Positions 34,528-43,319 of a stretch of 64,000 bases of DNA are shown here, in pieces. The notes beneath the pieces were generated by a model, which was given only the letters and a program-made list of their open reading frames with translations, was not told the DNA's origin and searched no databases. Origin of the DNA: an uncultured Bacteroides sp. (GTDB taxonomy: Bacteria > Bacteroidota > Bacteroidia > Bacteroidales > Bacteroidaceae); NCBI RefSeq assembly GCF_963677715.1, contig NZ_OY782493.1, forward strand, positions 620,001 to 684,000, in the 5' to 3' direction. Position 1 is the first letter of the stretch, and the number at the start of each line of letters is the position of its first letter. The position numbers and the translations under genes are program-made.

Positions 34528-35079
34528 TTAGCGATCAGCAAAAAATACATCACTACTCATGGCAACCTGACGGGCAGCTGTAACTCCCTGCGCATCAAGT
34601 GTTACATTCATTTCTTTGCCATTAGGCAAAAATAGTTCAGCCGTGCCGTCATTATTCATCTTCAATAGTTTTGTACTATTTCCATCATAAACAACGTTCC
34701 ATGTATTCGCTTTCTTATTATAAATAAGGTTCATTGCTTTGCCATCTTTGCTTATTGTATAGCCGTCTGCAAGCGTTTTAATCGTATAGTCGCCATTCTC
34801 TCCTTTTACTTTCTTCACCTTGCCTACATTTGCAGTTGCCGGATTGGAACCAGTCCAGAATTCAATTGAATTAAGTACAACCACATCAATTAAACCTGCT
34901 ATGGGATAGATGGGAACGATGTTACAAGCAATAAAAACAAGTTCGTTAACGAACTTATTGCCAATAGTTTGATTCCAATCGAGTACTTTATGCCACAAGG
35001 TGAAAGATCCGATACACGAACTGAAGAGTAATGAACCACTCAGAATAAAAGCACATACAGATAATTTCTTCTTTTTCAT
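34528..35079 (-). CDS. DUF3332 family lipoprotein
   Basis: A 183-residue protein starting MKKKKLSVCAFILSGSLLFSSC, a lipoprotein signal with the lipid-attachment Cys at 22. The segment GSFTLWHKVLDWNQTIGNKFVNELVF and the following IVPIYPIAGLIDVVVLNSIEFWTG are the conserved hydrophobic core of DUF3332, a family of unknown function. The rest is a beta-rich extracytoplasmic domain. The frame continues to 35148, but the ATG at 35079 starts the signal. A TATATTTG promoter element is at 35110-35117. Confidence 0.85.
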   Translation of the reverse strand: MKKKKLSVCAFILSGSLLFSSCIGSFTLWHKVLDWNQTIGNKFVNELVFIACNIVPIYPIAGLIDVVVLNSIEFWTGSNPATANVGKVKKVKGENGDYTIKTLADGYTISKDGKAMNLIYNKKANTWNVVYDGNSTKLLKMNNDGTAELFLPNGKEMNVTLDAQGVTAARQVAMSSDVFFADR

Positions 35080-35109
35080 AATACAATATATTAATTGTTT
35101 AATATCCGG

Positions 35110-35117
35110 CAAATATA
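35110..35117 (-). promoter_or_regulatory. Promoter -7 element of the DUF3332 gene
   Basis: TATATTTG on the minus strand, 30 bases before the start codon. Confidence 0.55.
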
Positions 35118-35191
35118 TGACTTTTATAGATACGTTGTATATAAACAATGCTATTTAATAATTGCCGTAATTACTATGCGATATATGTTTA

Positions 35192-35620
35192 TTATTTCTT
35201 CTTTAAAAATTTAATTAATAATTCATCGACTGCAAATTTGCCAGGGCCTACAATATACATCAGAATAAAAACAGCTAAGTAGATGAATGCCATTTCTTTA
35301 ACAGCAAATGCATCATTGGTATGAATCATAAAGAAAGCTACCGACATGGTTATAATCATAGGAATCATAGATAGTCGGTATAAAAAGCCAAAGATGAAAG
35401 CGATAGAACATATCAGTTCTCCGAAAATGGCTAATGTTAAGGATACAGAACTCCCTACTCCAAGGGGATCGGGGAAAACTGGGGCCATTTGCTCAAAGGC
35501 ATTCCACTTTTGCAAGCCATGGTTAACTAGTAATAACCCAAATAAAACTCTTATGGCGAGAAGAAATAGCGAAATCTTTGAATCGTTAAGTTTCTCTGGG
35601 AATAAAAAATTATAAATCAT
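35192..35620 (-). CDS. DoxX family membrane protein
   Basis: A 142-residue protein with four predicted membrane helices, of the DoxX/DUF417-like family, whose roles include redox and stress functions but are poorly defined. LFLLAIRVLFGLLLVNHGLQKW at residues about 18-39 is the family's first helix with its conserved RxxxGxxxxxHGxxK pattern, and FGELICSIAFIFGF is the second. The ATG at 35620 is chosen over 35701, since the extra residues are unlike the family. Separate from its neighbours. Confidence 0.85.
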   Translation of the reverse strand: MIYNFLFPEKLNDSKISLFLLAIRVLFGLLLVNHGLQKWNAFEQMAPVFPDPLGVGSSVSLTLAIFGELICSIAFIFGFLYRLSMIPMIITMSVAFFMIHTNDAFAVKEMAFIYLAVFILMYIVGPGKFAVDELLIKFLKKK

Positions 35621-35901
35621 AATCTTACTGTTTTTTCTGGTTAATATAAAATGTAAATTCAAAAGCCGAATCGCAAATAAATTTGTCTTTGAAAAAATCA
35701 AATGTTTTTTTAATTTAAAACAATTGTAAATCTATAACGACAAGATATATGTAATTGTTTACTAATGTAATAAGAATATTGTTTGAAATCATTCACTCGT
35801 TTTTAATAGGTTCTTTATGTTGACTCAAAGATGTTGCCAATAAGAGTTTTGTTTTTGATTTAGTCTTGATACTTCTCTTTTATTCTATTCTTTTATGCAA
35901 A

Positions 35902-35961
35902 AACATCCCCATGTTATTGTATAAAACATCCCCATGTTATGACATACAACATCCCCATGTT
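35902..35961. repeat. Three copies of a 14-bp inverted-repeat box at 23-bp period
   Basis: AACATCCCCATGTT occurs at 35902-35915, 35925-35938 and 35948-35961, identical each time and spaced exactly 23 bp start to start. Each box has arms AACAT/ATGTT around CCCC. The 9-bp spacers differ in sequence but are AT-rich. It lies about 280 bp upstream of the DoxX gene and 400 bp upstream of proS, in a 0.7-kb region without an intact gene. It could be a protein-binding array; function unknown. Confidence 0.85.
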
Positions 35962-36002
35962 TTGCTTATTTACTTTAAGTTTTAATAGGGATTCATTAGT
36001 AT

Positions 36003-36202
36003 ATGCTTATTCCGAAGATTATATCTTGTCTTTCTGTTAGTACTATCCGGGCCTTATTTTGATCGTTCGACATATCAGCCGGAAGTTATTGAAGATTAGA
36101 GGTGCTTTGTACATTGCAACCGGTGTAGCGGGAGATGCCATCGTTACTGTTGTTATTGATAAAATAGTGCCTGTAGAGAAAGGGCGATTGATTTTTTTTT
36201 AG
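36003..36202 (+). pseudogene. Decayed small lipoprotein-like gene
   Basis: Three consecutive frames each hold protein-like sequence. First comes MLIPKIISCLSVSTI from the ATG at 36003, which looks like a lipoprotein start. Next is SGPYFDRSTYQPEVIED, and last RGALYIATGVAGDAIVTVV to a stop at 36202. Joined, they would make a 60-70 residue protein of the small YceK-like lipoprotein type, but at least two frameshifts separate them. The family comparison is a guess. It could also be chance coding potential. Confidence 0.35.
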
Positions 36203-36210
36203 TATTTTTG
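36203..36210 (+). promoter_or_regulatory. Promoter -7 element of proS
   Basis: TATTTTTG matches TAnnTTTG. It would give a leader of roughly 145 bases before the proS start; no known riboswitch fold was recognised in that leader. Confidence 0.45.
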
Positions 36211-36363
36211 CACTCGCAAAATGAGGCTGTTGGCACTAATCTTGTTTGTCCGGTCTCGTTTTTTATGAAATAGATTAATAACTTCAAGGGAGCTAAAAAG
36301 GCTGCGGCGCTTGCGTTGCAATACGGATAGAAACCTTGGATAGAATAAATAATTAGTTATAAA

Positions 36364-37845
36364 ATGGCAAAAGAACTGAAAAATTTGACCAAGCGTAGTG
36401 AAAACTACTCGCAATGGTATAATGATTTGGTAGTGAAAGCCGACTTGGCTGAACAGTCGGTTGTACGTGGATGCATGGTGATAAAGCCTTATGGATATGC
36501 TATTTGGGAAAAAATACAACGTCAACTCGATGACATGTTTAAAGAAACCGGGCATGTAAATGCTTATTTCCCACTACTTATTCCGAAGTCGTTTTTTAGC
36601 CGTGAAGCGGAACACGTGGCGGGTTTTGCCAAAGAGTGTGCTGTGGTTACACATCACCGCCTGAAAATGTCGGATGACGGTACTGAAGTTGTGGTAGATC
36701 CTGCCGCTAAGCTTGATGAAGAACTTATTATCCGTCCCACATCGGAAACCATAATTTGGAACACCTATAGAAACTGGATTAATTCATACCGTGATTTACC
36801 CATTTTGTGTAATCAATGGGCTAATGTGATGCGTTGGGAGATGCGTACACGTTTGTTTCTTCGTACATCCGAATTCCTATGGCAAGAAGGGCATACAGCC
36901 CATGCTACCAGAGAAGAAGCAGAAGAAGAAGCAATACGTATGTTAAACGTGTACAGCGAATTTGCCGAAAAGTATATGGCTTTGCCTGTCATTAAAGGAG
37001 TAAAATCGGCCAATGAGAGGTTTGCCGGCGCACTCGATACATACACCATTGAGGCAATGATGCAAGACGGCAAAGCTTTGCAAAGCGGCACATCCCACTT
37101 TTTGGGTCAAAATTTCGCAAAAGCATTCGATGTTCAGTTTGTTAATAAGGAGAATAAGATGGAGTATGTTTGGGCTACATCATGGGGCGTTTCTACTCGC
37201 TTGGTGGGAGCACTTATCATGGCCCATTCAGACGATAACGGGCTGGTATTGCCTCCACATTTAGCACCTATTCAGGTAGTGATCGTACCTATTTATAAGA
37301 ACGATGAACAACTGGCACAAATAAATGAAAAGGTAGCGGGCATCGTCAGCCGCCTCAAAGGACTTGGCATATCGGTGAAGTATGACAATGCTGATAATAA
37401 ACGCCCGGGCTTTAAATTTGCTGATTATGAATTAAAAGGAGTTCCGGTGCGCTTGGTTATGGGAGGGCGTGATTTGGAAAATAATACGATGGAGATTATG
37501 CGTCGCGATACGCTCGAAAAGGAAACAATCTCTTGCGAAGGCATTGAAGTTTATGTTCAACGTTTGCTCGAAGATATACAAGCTAACATTTATACAAAAG
37601 CGCTTAATTATCGGGTGTCGCGTACCATCACGGTAGATACTTACGATGAATTTAAGGAAAAAATAGAAGAAGGCGGCTTTATACTGGCTCACTGGGACGG
37701 AACGGTTGAAACAGAAGAGAAGATTAAAGAGGAAACAAAAGCAACTATCCGCTGCATTCCGTTCGACGGAGATAAAATGCCCGGAAAATGCATGGTTACC
37801 GGTAAGCCGTCGGCTTGTCGCGTTATATTTGCCAGAGCCTACTAA
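36364..37845 (+). CDS. proS: Prolyl-tRNA synthetase (archaeal/eukaryotic-type)
   Basis: Charges tRNA-Pro. At 493 residues it is the short ProRS without the bacterial editing insertion. [49 protein letters not shown] (class II motif 2) and [15 protein letters not shown] are diagnostic. A C-terminal extension ([22 protein letters not shown], ending ARAY) is the zinc-binding-like domain of this type. Single-gene unit with a leader of about 150 bases. Confidence 0.95.
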   Translation: MAKELKNLTKRSENYSQWYNDLVVKADLAEQSVVRGCMVIKPYGYAIWEKIQRQLDDMFKETGHVNAYFPLLIPKSFFSREAEHVAGFAKECAVVTHHRLKMSDDGTEVVVDPAAKLDEELIIRPTSETIIWNTYRNWINSYRDLPILCNQWANVMRWEMRTRLFLRTSEFLWQEGHTAHATREEAEEEAIRMLNVYSEFAEKYMALPVIKGVKSANERFAGALDTYTIEAMMQDGKALQSGTSHFLGQNFAKAFDVQFVNKENKMEYVWATSWGVSTRLVGALIMAHSDDNGLVLPPHLAPIQVVIVPIYKNDEQLAQINEKVAGIVSRLKGLGISVKYDNADNKRPGFKFADYELKGVPVRLVMGGRDLENNTMEIMRRDTLEKETISCEGIEVYVQRLLEDIQANIYTKALNYRVSRTITVDTYDEFKEKIEEGGFILAHWDGTVETEEKIKEETKATIRCIPFDGDKMPGKCMVTGKPSACRVIFARAY

Positions 37846-37870
37846 AAAAACATTTTTTAGTTTTTTATAG

Positions 37871-37912
37871 AAAAAGAGACTGGCGTTCACTTGTGAAGCA
37901 AGCCTCTTTTTT
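37871..37912. terminator. Terminator between proS and aguB
   Basis: AAAAAGAG and CTCTTTTT arms enclose an imperfect inner stem, with T tracts on both strands, between convergent genes. Confidence 0.65.
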
Positions 37913-37916
37913 ATAT

Positions 37917-38801
37917 CTAGTCTATGAAACGTTGGGATAGCCCGTCGTATTCATCGACACGCCTGTCTCGCAAAAAAGGCCACCAACGGCGAACATTTTC
38001 AGAACGCTCCATATCAATTTCCACTAATATGTTTTCCGGTTTATCTCCGGACGCTTGTGCCAGGAATTCTCCCTGAGGGCCTGCTACAAAACTGTTTCCC
38101 CAAAATAGAATGCCATTGGTTTGCTTCGAAGGATCCGGCTCATGTCCTACACGATTAACCGAGATAACGGGTAGTCCGTTGGTTACGGCATGAGCTCTTT
38201 GTGAAATAATCCAGGCATCGAGTTGGCGGTTCTTTTCTTCCTGGTTGTCGGTGCTTTCCCATCCGATAGCGGTGGGATAAATCAGTATTTCGGCACCTTT
38301 CAGCGCCATTAGGCGAGCAGCTTCAGGATACCACTGATCCCAACATACCAGAACACCTAGTTTGCCAAGTGAAGTTTGAATAGGTTCAAAGCCAATATCA
38401 CCGGGCGTAAAATAGAACTTTTCATAATAGGCCGGATCATCGGGAATGTGCATCTTACGGTATTTTCCGGCAATGCTTCCGTCACTATCGAACACAACGG
38501 CTGTGTTATGATACAAACCCGGAGCTCGTTTCTCGAATAATGAAGTAACCAATACTACCTTATTGGCGGCCGCAAGTTCAGAATAAAATCCGGTAGAGGG
38601 ACCGGGAATAGTCTCTGCTAAATCGAATAAGCTTGTATCTTCTGTTTGGCAGAAGTACAAAGAATTGTGTAATTCTTGCAATACAATCAACTTTGCTCCT
38701 CCGGTAGCACACTCCTTAATGCTCTTTGCCAGATTCATTAAATTGGTGCGGATGTCGGATACATTAGATTGCTGGATTAATCCCACTTTTATCTTTTTCA
38801 T
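37917..38801 (-). CDS. aguB: N-carbamoylputrescine amidase
   Basis: Converts N-carbamoylputrescine to putrescine, the last step of the agmatine route to polyamines. The 294-residue protein is a nitrilase-superfamily amidase with the Glu-Lys-Cys triad E43 (LQELHNS), K116 (KYRKMHIPDDP) and C153 (VCWDQWYPE). Those flanking sequences are the ones typical of AguB. It starts 32 bases after the agmatine deiminase gene, so the pair forms an operon. Confidence 0.95.
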   Translation of the reverse strand: MKKIKVGLIQQSNVSDIRTNLMNLAKSIKECATGGAKLIVLQELHNSLYFCQTEDTSLFDLAETIPGPSTGFYSELAAANKVVLVTSLFEKRAPGLYHNTAVVFDSDGSIAGKYRKMHIPDDPAYYEKFYFTPGDIGFEPIQTSLGKLGVLVCWDQWYPEAARLMALKGAEILIYPTAIGWESTDNQEEKNRQLDAWIISQRAHAVTNGLPVISVNRVGHEPDPSKQTNGILFWGNSFVAGPQGEFLAQASGDKPENILVEIDMERSENVRRWWPFLRDRRVDEYDGLSQRFID

Positions 38802-38833
38802 CTATTCGTTTTATTAGCGAGGTTTATTGTCTT

Positions 38834-39856
38834 TTAGAGTACACCCATGGGATATTGCATGGCTACACAGTGCAAAGAGCCGTATTGCTTAATCAAAGCA
38901 CAACAATTTATGCCTACAATTTCGTGCTTTGGAAAAGCTTGTTGCAAAACGTCTTTGGCTTTCAAATCATTGTCCTGTTGCCCGTAAGTTGGATACAGAA
39001 CCGCTCCATTCATAATGAGAAAATTAGCGTAAGAAGCCGGTAAGCGCTCTCCGTCAATTTCTATTTTATCGGCCATGGGAAGTGCCAGCAACTGATAAGG
39101 CTCTTTACTCAATGTGCGGAAAGTCTTTAGTTGATCTTCCATCTTTTTTAACGCTTCGTAGTGAATGTCATTTGTGTCTGTACACTTTACATAAGCAATG
39201 GTGCGGGGAGAGCAAAAACGTGCCAGCGTATCGATATGGCTGTCTGTATCGTCTCCGGCCAGATAGCCGTAATCGAGCCAGAGTACTTGCTGAAGGTGAA
39301 GTACTGATTTTAAATATTCTTCCACTTCAACGCGGTTAAACTGTCCGTTGCGGTTGGGTGAAAGCAAACATTCGGAAGTTGTGAGTAAAGTGCCCATTCC
39401 GTCGCTTTCAATGGAACCGCCTTCAAGAACAAAGTTCAGCCGATTCTCATAACGGCCCTTCAACAAACCTGCCCTTACGGCCCTGCGGGTAATTAGATTG
39501 TCCTGATCGGATGCAAACTTTAATCCCCAGCCATTGAATTTGAAATCGAGCAGGGCAGGAGAGTTACCATCTATTAGTGTAATTGCTCCATGATCTCTTG
39601 CCCAGGTATCGTTTGTTTCGCATTGAAAAAAAGACACATTATCCATGTTTACGACAGATGAAATCTGCTTTTCAACTTCTTCGGGTTCGGGAGCTATAAT
39701 CAGTAGTTTTTCTCGTTTAGCTATTTCGATAGCAATATTGATAAAACATCTTTGTACCTCGTTCAGCATATGTGCCCAGTCAGTTTCGGCATGCGGCCAG
39801 GCAAGTTGTATGCCGCTTTGCGGATGCCACTCTGCGGGAAAATAAGACTCGCGCAT
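38834..39856 (-). CDS. aguA: Agmatine deiminase
   Basis: Hydrolyses agmatine to N-carbamoylputrescine and ammonia. A 340-residue member of the PAD/guanidino-group-modifying superfamily. The N-terminal FPAEWHPQSGIQLAWPHAETDW and the WARDHGAI motif are family marks. VLEGGSIESDGMGTLLTTSECLL holds the substrate-binding acidic residues, and the C-terminal cysteine in SLHCVAMQYP is the nucleophile. The frame runs to 39946, but the extra 30 residues are unlike the family, and MRESYFPAEW at 39856 fits. Paired with aguB. Confidence 0.92.
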   Translation of the reverse strand: MRESYFPAEWHPQSGIQLAWPHAETDWAHMLNEVQRCFINIAIEIAKREKLLIIAPEPEEVEKQISSVVNMDNVSFFQCETNDTWARDHGAITLIDGNSPALLDFKFNGWGLKFASDQDNLITRRAVRAGLLKGRYENRLNFVLEGGSIESDGMGTLLTTSECLLSPNRNGQFNRVEVEEYLKSVLHLQQVLWLDYGYLAGDDTDSHIDTLARFCSPRTIAYVKCTDTNDIHYEALKKMEDQLKTFRTLSKEPYQLLALPMADKIEIDGERLPASYANFLIMNGAVLYPTYGQQDNDLKAKDVLQQAFPKHEIVGINCCALIKQYGSLHCVAMQYPMGVL

Positions 39857-39996
39857 TTCTATTTGTTCGCTAATATTTAAACCGAAGTTTAATTGAAGGT
39901 CTGTTCCGGAACCTCCTGAACTGGGGAGGCCAACTAATATTCCCATTCTATTTGATTATTATAAAAATGAAATTATATTATCTTCTTGTTTTAGTA

Positions 39997-40530
39997 TTAA
40001 ACATTTTTAGGCTTACGATCGAAAAACGGATTTTTAGACGATGCACTAACGGGAATAGCCATAACCATTTGGCAACCATTTAGCCAATTGAGCCGTTGAG
40101 CTGCTAAACCGGCAGAGAACATAACACGTGTATCAACCCGTAAATCGGCAGCAGTGGCACATGCGGAACCAATGGCTATACCTACGTCGATGCTATTTAA
40201 TACGCATGGTACATCTTCCGGCTTGCTTTCGCAAGTGGCATAACCACAATGTCTACAATTCATTCCGTGAGTTTTCATGTGTGTACCTATTAAAACGATG
40301 CATTCTGCATTCAGTATATTCTCGGCATCACGGAGAAAAAACTTCATCCCGTGTTCTTCCACCATGGCAATCATGGTGTTAGATAATGTTTTAATTTCAT
40401 CGTCTGTAATAATGGCCGTTTCAATAATATCTATTCCCTTAGCTTTAGGGGCGGTACGGGCAGCAGTCATCATTTGTTTGGCCACGTTTAGCACCTGTTC
40501 ATGGCGACTATCTCGTTCATTTAGTATCAT
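39997..40530 (-). CDS. DUF2148 ferredoxin-domain protein
   Basis: A 177-residue protein of the DUF2148 family, predicted to carry an iron-sulfur cluster. The cysteine-rich segment MNCRHCGYATCESKPEDVPC near residue 90 gives CxxC-x4-C-x8-C spacing. The flanking ERDSRHEQVLNVAKQMMTAARTAPKAKG and GIAIGSACATAADLRVD are family marks. Function is unknown. Separate promoter element TATATTTG at 40557-40564. Confidence 0.88.
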   Translation of the reverse strand: MILNERDSRHEQVLNVAKQMMTAARTAPKAKGIDIIETAIITDDEIKTLSNTMIAMVEEHGMKFFLRDAENILNAECIVLIGTHMKTHGMNCRHCGYATCESKPEDVPCVLNSIDVGIAIGSACATAADLRVDTRVMFSAGLAAQRLNWLNGCQMVMAIPVSASSKNPFFDRKPKNV

Positions 40531-40556
40531 TCTTGTTTTATTAAAGTTTTGCGCTG

Positions 40557-40564
40557 CAAATATA
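40557..40564 (-). promoter_or_regulatory. Promoter -7 element of the DUF2148 gene
   Basis: TATATTTG followed by CAGCGC on the minus strand, 26 bases before the start codon. Confidence 0.55.
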
Positions 40565-40758
40565 GATATTTAGACCGATGATTCAAAAAATATGAAAATC
40601 ATTTATTCTTAGTTGCAACACAAGTTTATATTTATTCGCAACCTTTAATCTATTGCCGGAGAGTCAAGAACTACCGGATAAAAGTCAAGCTATTCACATT
40701 ATTGAAATAAAAGGTAGTAAAAAGGCAATAAAAGAGCGATTTATTACTGAGTATTTAT

Positions 40759-40766
40759 TATCTTTG
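40759..40766 (+). promoter_or_regulatory. Promoter -7 element of nif3/cdsZ
   Basis: TATCTTTG, 20 bases before the nif3 start codon. Confidence 0.55.
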
Positions 40767-40786
40767 CCTCAAATTTTCTATTAATA

Positions 40787-41881
40787 ATGAAAATTAAAGA
40801 AATAGTAAGCGCCCTTGAACGGTTCGCGCCTCTGCCATTGCAAGACGGATATGATAACGCCGGCATGCAAATAGGACTGACAGATGCGGAAGCAACAGGG
40901 GCTTTGTTGTGTCTGGACGTAACTGAAGCTGTGCTCAATGAAGCCATAGCATTAGGTTACAATCTTATAATCTCCCATCATCCGCTTATATTTAAGGGAA
41001 TTAAGTCAATTACCGGCAAAAATTATGTGGAACGTTGCATTTTAAAGGCTATAAAACATGACATTGCAATCTATTCTGCTCACACTAATTTGGACAATGC
41101 ACAAGGAGGCGTAAGCTTTAAAATAGCTGAAAAAATTGGACTAAAGAATATCCATGTTTTATCAGAGAAAGAAAATATTTTGCTGAAACTTATTACTTTT
41201 GTACCTTTTGCCCAAGCAGATGTTGTACGTGAAGCTTTATTCTCTGCCGGATGTGGATGCATAGGTGACTATGATTCATGCAGTTTCAATCTTGAAGGTG
41301 AGGGAACTTTTCGTGCAAAAGAAGGAGCAAAACCTTTTTGTGGCACTGTAGGTCAATTGCACCATGAAGGAGAAGTCAGAATAGAAACAGTTCTGCCTGC
41401 TTTCAAAAAAGAAGAAGTGAGAAAAGCCTTGATTGTTGCTCATCCTTACGAAGAGCCGGTGTATGATTTTTATCCGTTGTTAAATGCCTGGCAGCAATCC
41501 GGCGCAGGTGTAGTGGGAGAGTTGGAGAGCTCGGAAACAGAACTTGATTTTCTAAATCGAATTAAGAAAACATTTGATGTAGGATGTTTAAAACATAATA
41601 GATTATCTGGTCGTGAAATCCGTAAAGTTGCTCTTTGCGGAGGTTCAGGAGCTTTTCTTCTATCAAATGCAATTGCTTGCAATGCAGATGTTTTTATTAC
41701 AGGAGAGGTGAAATATCACGATTATTTTGGCTGCGAATCGGAAATACTGATAGCTGAGATAGGGCACTACGAAAGCGAACAATATACAAAAGAAATTTTT
41801 TATTCCATAATTCGGGATTTATTTCCTAATTTTGTACTCCAATTTAGTAAAGTAAATACAAATCCCATAAAATATTTATAG
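40787..41881 (+). CDS. Nif3-like dinuclear metal-centre protein
   Basis: A 364-residue Nif3/YqfO-family protein. Family marks are YDNAGMQIG near residue 21, ISHHPLIFKGIK with its metal-binding histidines near 64, YSAHTNLDNAQGG near 95 and the C-terminal ADVFITGEVKYHD / EIGHYESE. The central insertion (residues about 130-230) is the PII/CutA-like domain found in long Nif3 proteins. Annotated in databases as GTP cyclohydrolase 1 type 2, but the true activity is uncertain. Its stop lies 4 bases before the zinc-ribbon gene, so the two are co-transcribed. Confidence 0.92.
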   Translation: MKIKEIVSALERFAPLPLQDGYDNAGMQIGLTDAEATGALLCLDVTEAVLNEAIALGYNLIISHHPLIFKGIKSITGKNYVERCILKAIKHDIAIYSAHTNLDNAQGGVSFKIAEKIGLKNIHVLSEKENILLKLITFVPFAQADVVREALFSAGCGCIGDYDSCSFNLEGEGTFRAKEGAKPFCGTVGQLHHEGEVRIETVLPAFKKEEVRKALIVAHPYEEPVYDFYPLLNAWQQSGAGVVGELESSETELDFLNRIKKTFDVGCLKHNRLSGREIRKVALCGGSGAFLLSNAIACNADVFITGEVKYHDYFGCESEILIAEIGHYESEQYTKEIFYSIIRDLFPNFVLQFSKVNTNPIKYL

Positions 41882-41885
41882 CAAA

Positions 41886-42698
41886 ATGGCTAAAGAAGCA
41901 AAAAACGACCCCAAAGAGTTGACAGTTGAGCAGAAACTGAAAGCGTTATTCCAACTGCAAACAATGTTGTCTGAAATAGATAAAATTAAGACTTTACGAG
42001 GAGAACTTCCATTGGAAGTACAAGATCTTGAAGATGAAGTTGCCGGTTTGAGTACGCGTATTGATAAAATCAAATCGGAAATAGATGAATTAAAATCTTC
42101 TATTGCTGCTAAGAAAATAGAGATCGAATCATCTAAAGTTTCGGTTGACAAGTACAAAGCTCAGCAAGATAATGTTCGCAATAACCGCGAATATGATTTC
42201 TTGAGTAAAGAAATAGAGTTTCAGACCCTTGAAATTGAACTTTGCGACAAACGCATCAAGGAATTTGCTGTAGATGAAAAAGAAAAATCGGATGAGCTGG
42301 AACAAAGTGTTGCTATTTTGGACGAGAGAAAAAAAGATCTTGATCAAAAGAAAAATGAACTAGATGAGATTGTCTCAGAAACAAAACAAGAGGAAGAGAA
42401 GCTGAGAGAGAAAGCTAAGGTTTTGGAAACAACCATTGAACCTCGTTTGCTTCAGTCATTTAAACGTATTCGTAAGAATTCACGTAACGGATTGGGCGTT
42501 GTGTATGTGCAACGCGATGCTTGTGGCGGTTGTTTTAATAAAATTCCACCTCAGAGGCAATTGGATATTCGTTCTCGTAAAAAAATCATTGTTTGCGAGT
42601 ATTGCGGTAGAGTAATTATCGATCCGGAATTGGCTGGCGTTGAATTGGAACCAAAAGTAGAAAAGGTCGAAAAAACTGAAAAAGCCGGGAAAAAATAA
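41886..42698 (+). CDS. C4-type zinc-ribbon coiled-coil protein (CdsZ-like)
   Basis: A 270-residue cytoplasmic protein. A long coiled coil (residues about 15-190, rich in E, K and heptad leucines/isoleucines) is followed by a zinc ribbon, DACGGCFNKIPPQRQ then VCEYCGRVI, with four cysteines in two CxxC pairs. This architecture is shared by CdsZ-type proteins, implicated in ribosome-associated functions in a few bacteria, and is a frequent partner of nif3. A charged Lys/Glu-rich tail ends the protein. Exact function here is inferred only from the family. Confidence 0.85.
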   Translation: MAKEAKNDPKELTVEQKLKALFQLQTMLSEIDKIKTLRGELPLEVQDLEDEVAGLSTRIDKIKSEIDELKSSIAAKKIEIESSKVSVDKYKAQQDNVRNNREYDFLSKEIEFQTLEIELCDKRIKEFAVDEKEKSDELEQSVAILDERKKDLDQKKNELDEIVSETKQEEEKLREKAKVLETTIEPRLLQSFKRIRKNSRNGLGVVYVQRDACGGCFNKIPPQRQLDIRSRKKIIVCEYCGRVIIDPELAGVELEPKVEKVEKTEKAGKK

Positions 42699-42724
42699 GG
42701 CTTCTATTTTAAAGATAAAATCAG

Positions 42725-42780
42725 TCGCGCACTTATTCTCTGAAAATCAATGATTTTCAGAGAATAAGTGCGCGATTTTT
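42725..42780. terminator. Perfect 25-bp hairpin between convergent genes
   Basis: Left arm 42725-42749 (starting TCGCGCACTTATTCTC) and right arm 42751-42775 are exact reverse complements around a single central base, followed by a T run on the plus strand. It serves as terminator for the zinc-ribbon gene. The stem is much longer than other terminators in the window. Confidence 0.85.
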
Positions 42781-42805
42781 TTATTTTAAAATAGTCGGGA
42801 CAATA

Positions 42806-43255
42806 TTATAATGAATTGTAATTGGGAATATCTTCGAGGAAAATGTAGCTTTGATTCTCATAATTCACCTTGCAACAATAGTGTTGCAGGCCATTGCTTA
42901 CTACCAGGTACTCTACTTTTAAAACCATATTATAACGCGTAATCTGATCAAAAACAGACTGTGAAATTTCAATATGTGGCGCTTTATACTCGATGATCAT
43001 GCGGGCGGACAAATCACGCGAATATAACACTGTATCACATCTTTTCTTTGTATCATTTAATTTTAGCTCAACCTCATTTGCCATTAGTGATGCCGGATAT
43101 TTTTTGTAGGCAATAAGAAAATGGACGAAATGCTGCCGCACCCATTCTTCGGGGGTTAATGCTACATATCGCTTACGAATTATATCGAAAATAACGTTTT
43201 TCCCGTTACTCGAAGCTATTTTTGTGTCAAATACAGGCAAGTTTAACGATAACAT
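42806..43255 (-). CDS. HsdR N-terminal-like (PD-D/ExK) nuclease-fold protein
   Basis: A 149-residue stand-alone protein of the HsdR_N_2 family (type I restriction enzyme R subunit N-terminal domain). The nuclease-fold signature is readable as E in EVELKL, D in RCDTVLY and E-x-K in MIIEYKAP. KRYVALTPEEWVRQ at the N-terminus is family-typical. There is no helicase domain and no HsdM or HsdS gene, so a restriction function is unlikely. Such genes often sit beside amn and holA in Bacteroidota, as here. Role unknown. Confidence 0.85.
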   Translation of the reverse strand: MLSLNLPVFDTKIASSNGKNVIFDIIRKRYVALTPEEWVRQHFVHFLIAYKKYPASLMANEVELKLNDTKKRCDTVLYSRDLSARMIIEYKAPHIEISQSVFDQITRYNMVLKVEYLVVSNGLQHYCCKVNYENQSYIFLEDIPNYNSL

Positions 43256-43259
43256 TTAC

Positions 43260-43267
43260 TACTTTTG
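43260..43267 (+). promoter_or_regulatory. Promoter -7 element of amn
   Basis: TACTTTTG, 52 bases before amn. It lies close to the divergent element at 43302-43309, so the two promoters partly overlap. Confidence 0.5.
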
Positions 43268-43301
43268 TACGTTAAATATTGATTCCATATTATTGGAAAT
43301 A

Positions 43302-43309
43302 CAAATTTA
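43302..43309 (-). promoter_or_regulatory. Promoter -7 element of the HsdR_N-like gene
   Basis: TAAATTTG on the minus strand, 46 bases before its start codon. Confidence 0.45.
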
Positions 43310-43319
43310 ATGGATAATT

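Noticed and set aside
35902-35961. CRISPR array
   Set aside because: Only three 14-bp repeats with 9-bp spacers, far shorter than any CRISPR unit, and no cas genes are nearby.
36211-36363. T-box or other riboswitch in the proS leader
   Set aside because: No T-box consensus or specifier stem was recognised, and T-boxes are not expected in Bacteroidota. The leader may still be structured.
42806-43255. Type I restriction-modification system
   Set aside because: Only an HsdR N-terminal-like domain of 149 residues is present; no helicase, methyltransferase or specificity subunit is in the window.
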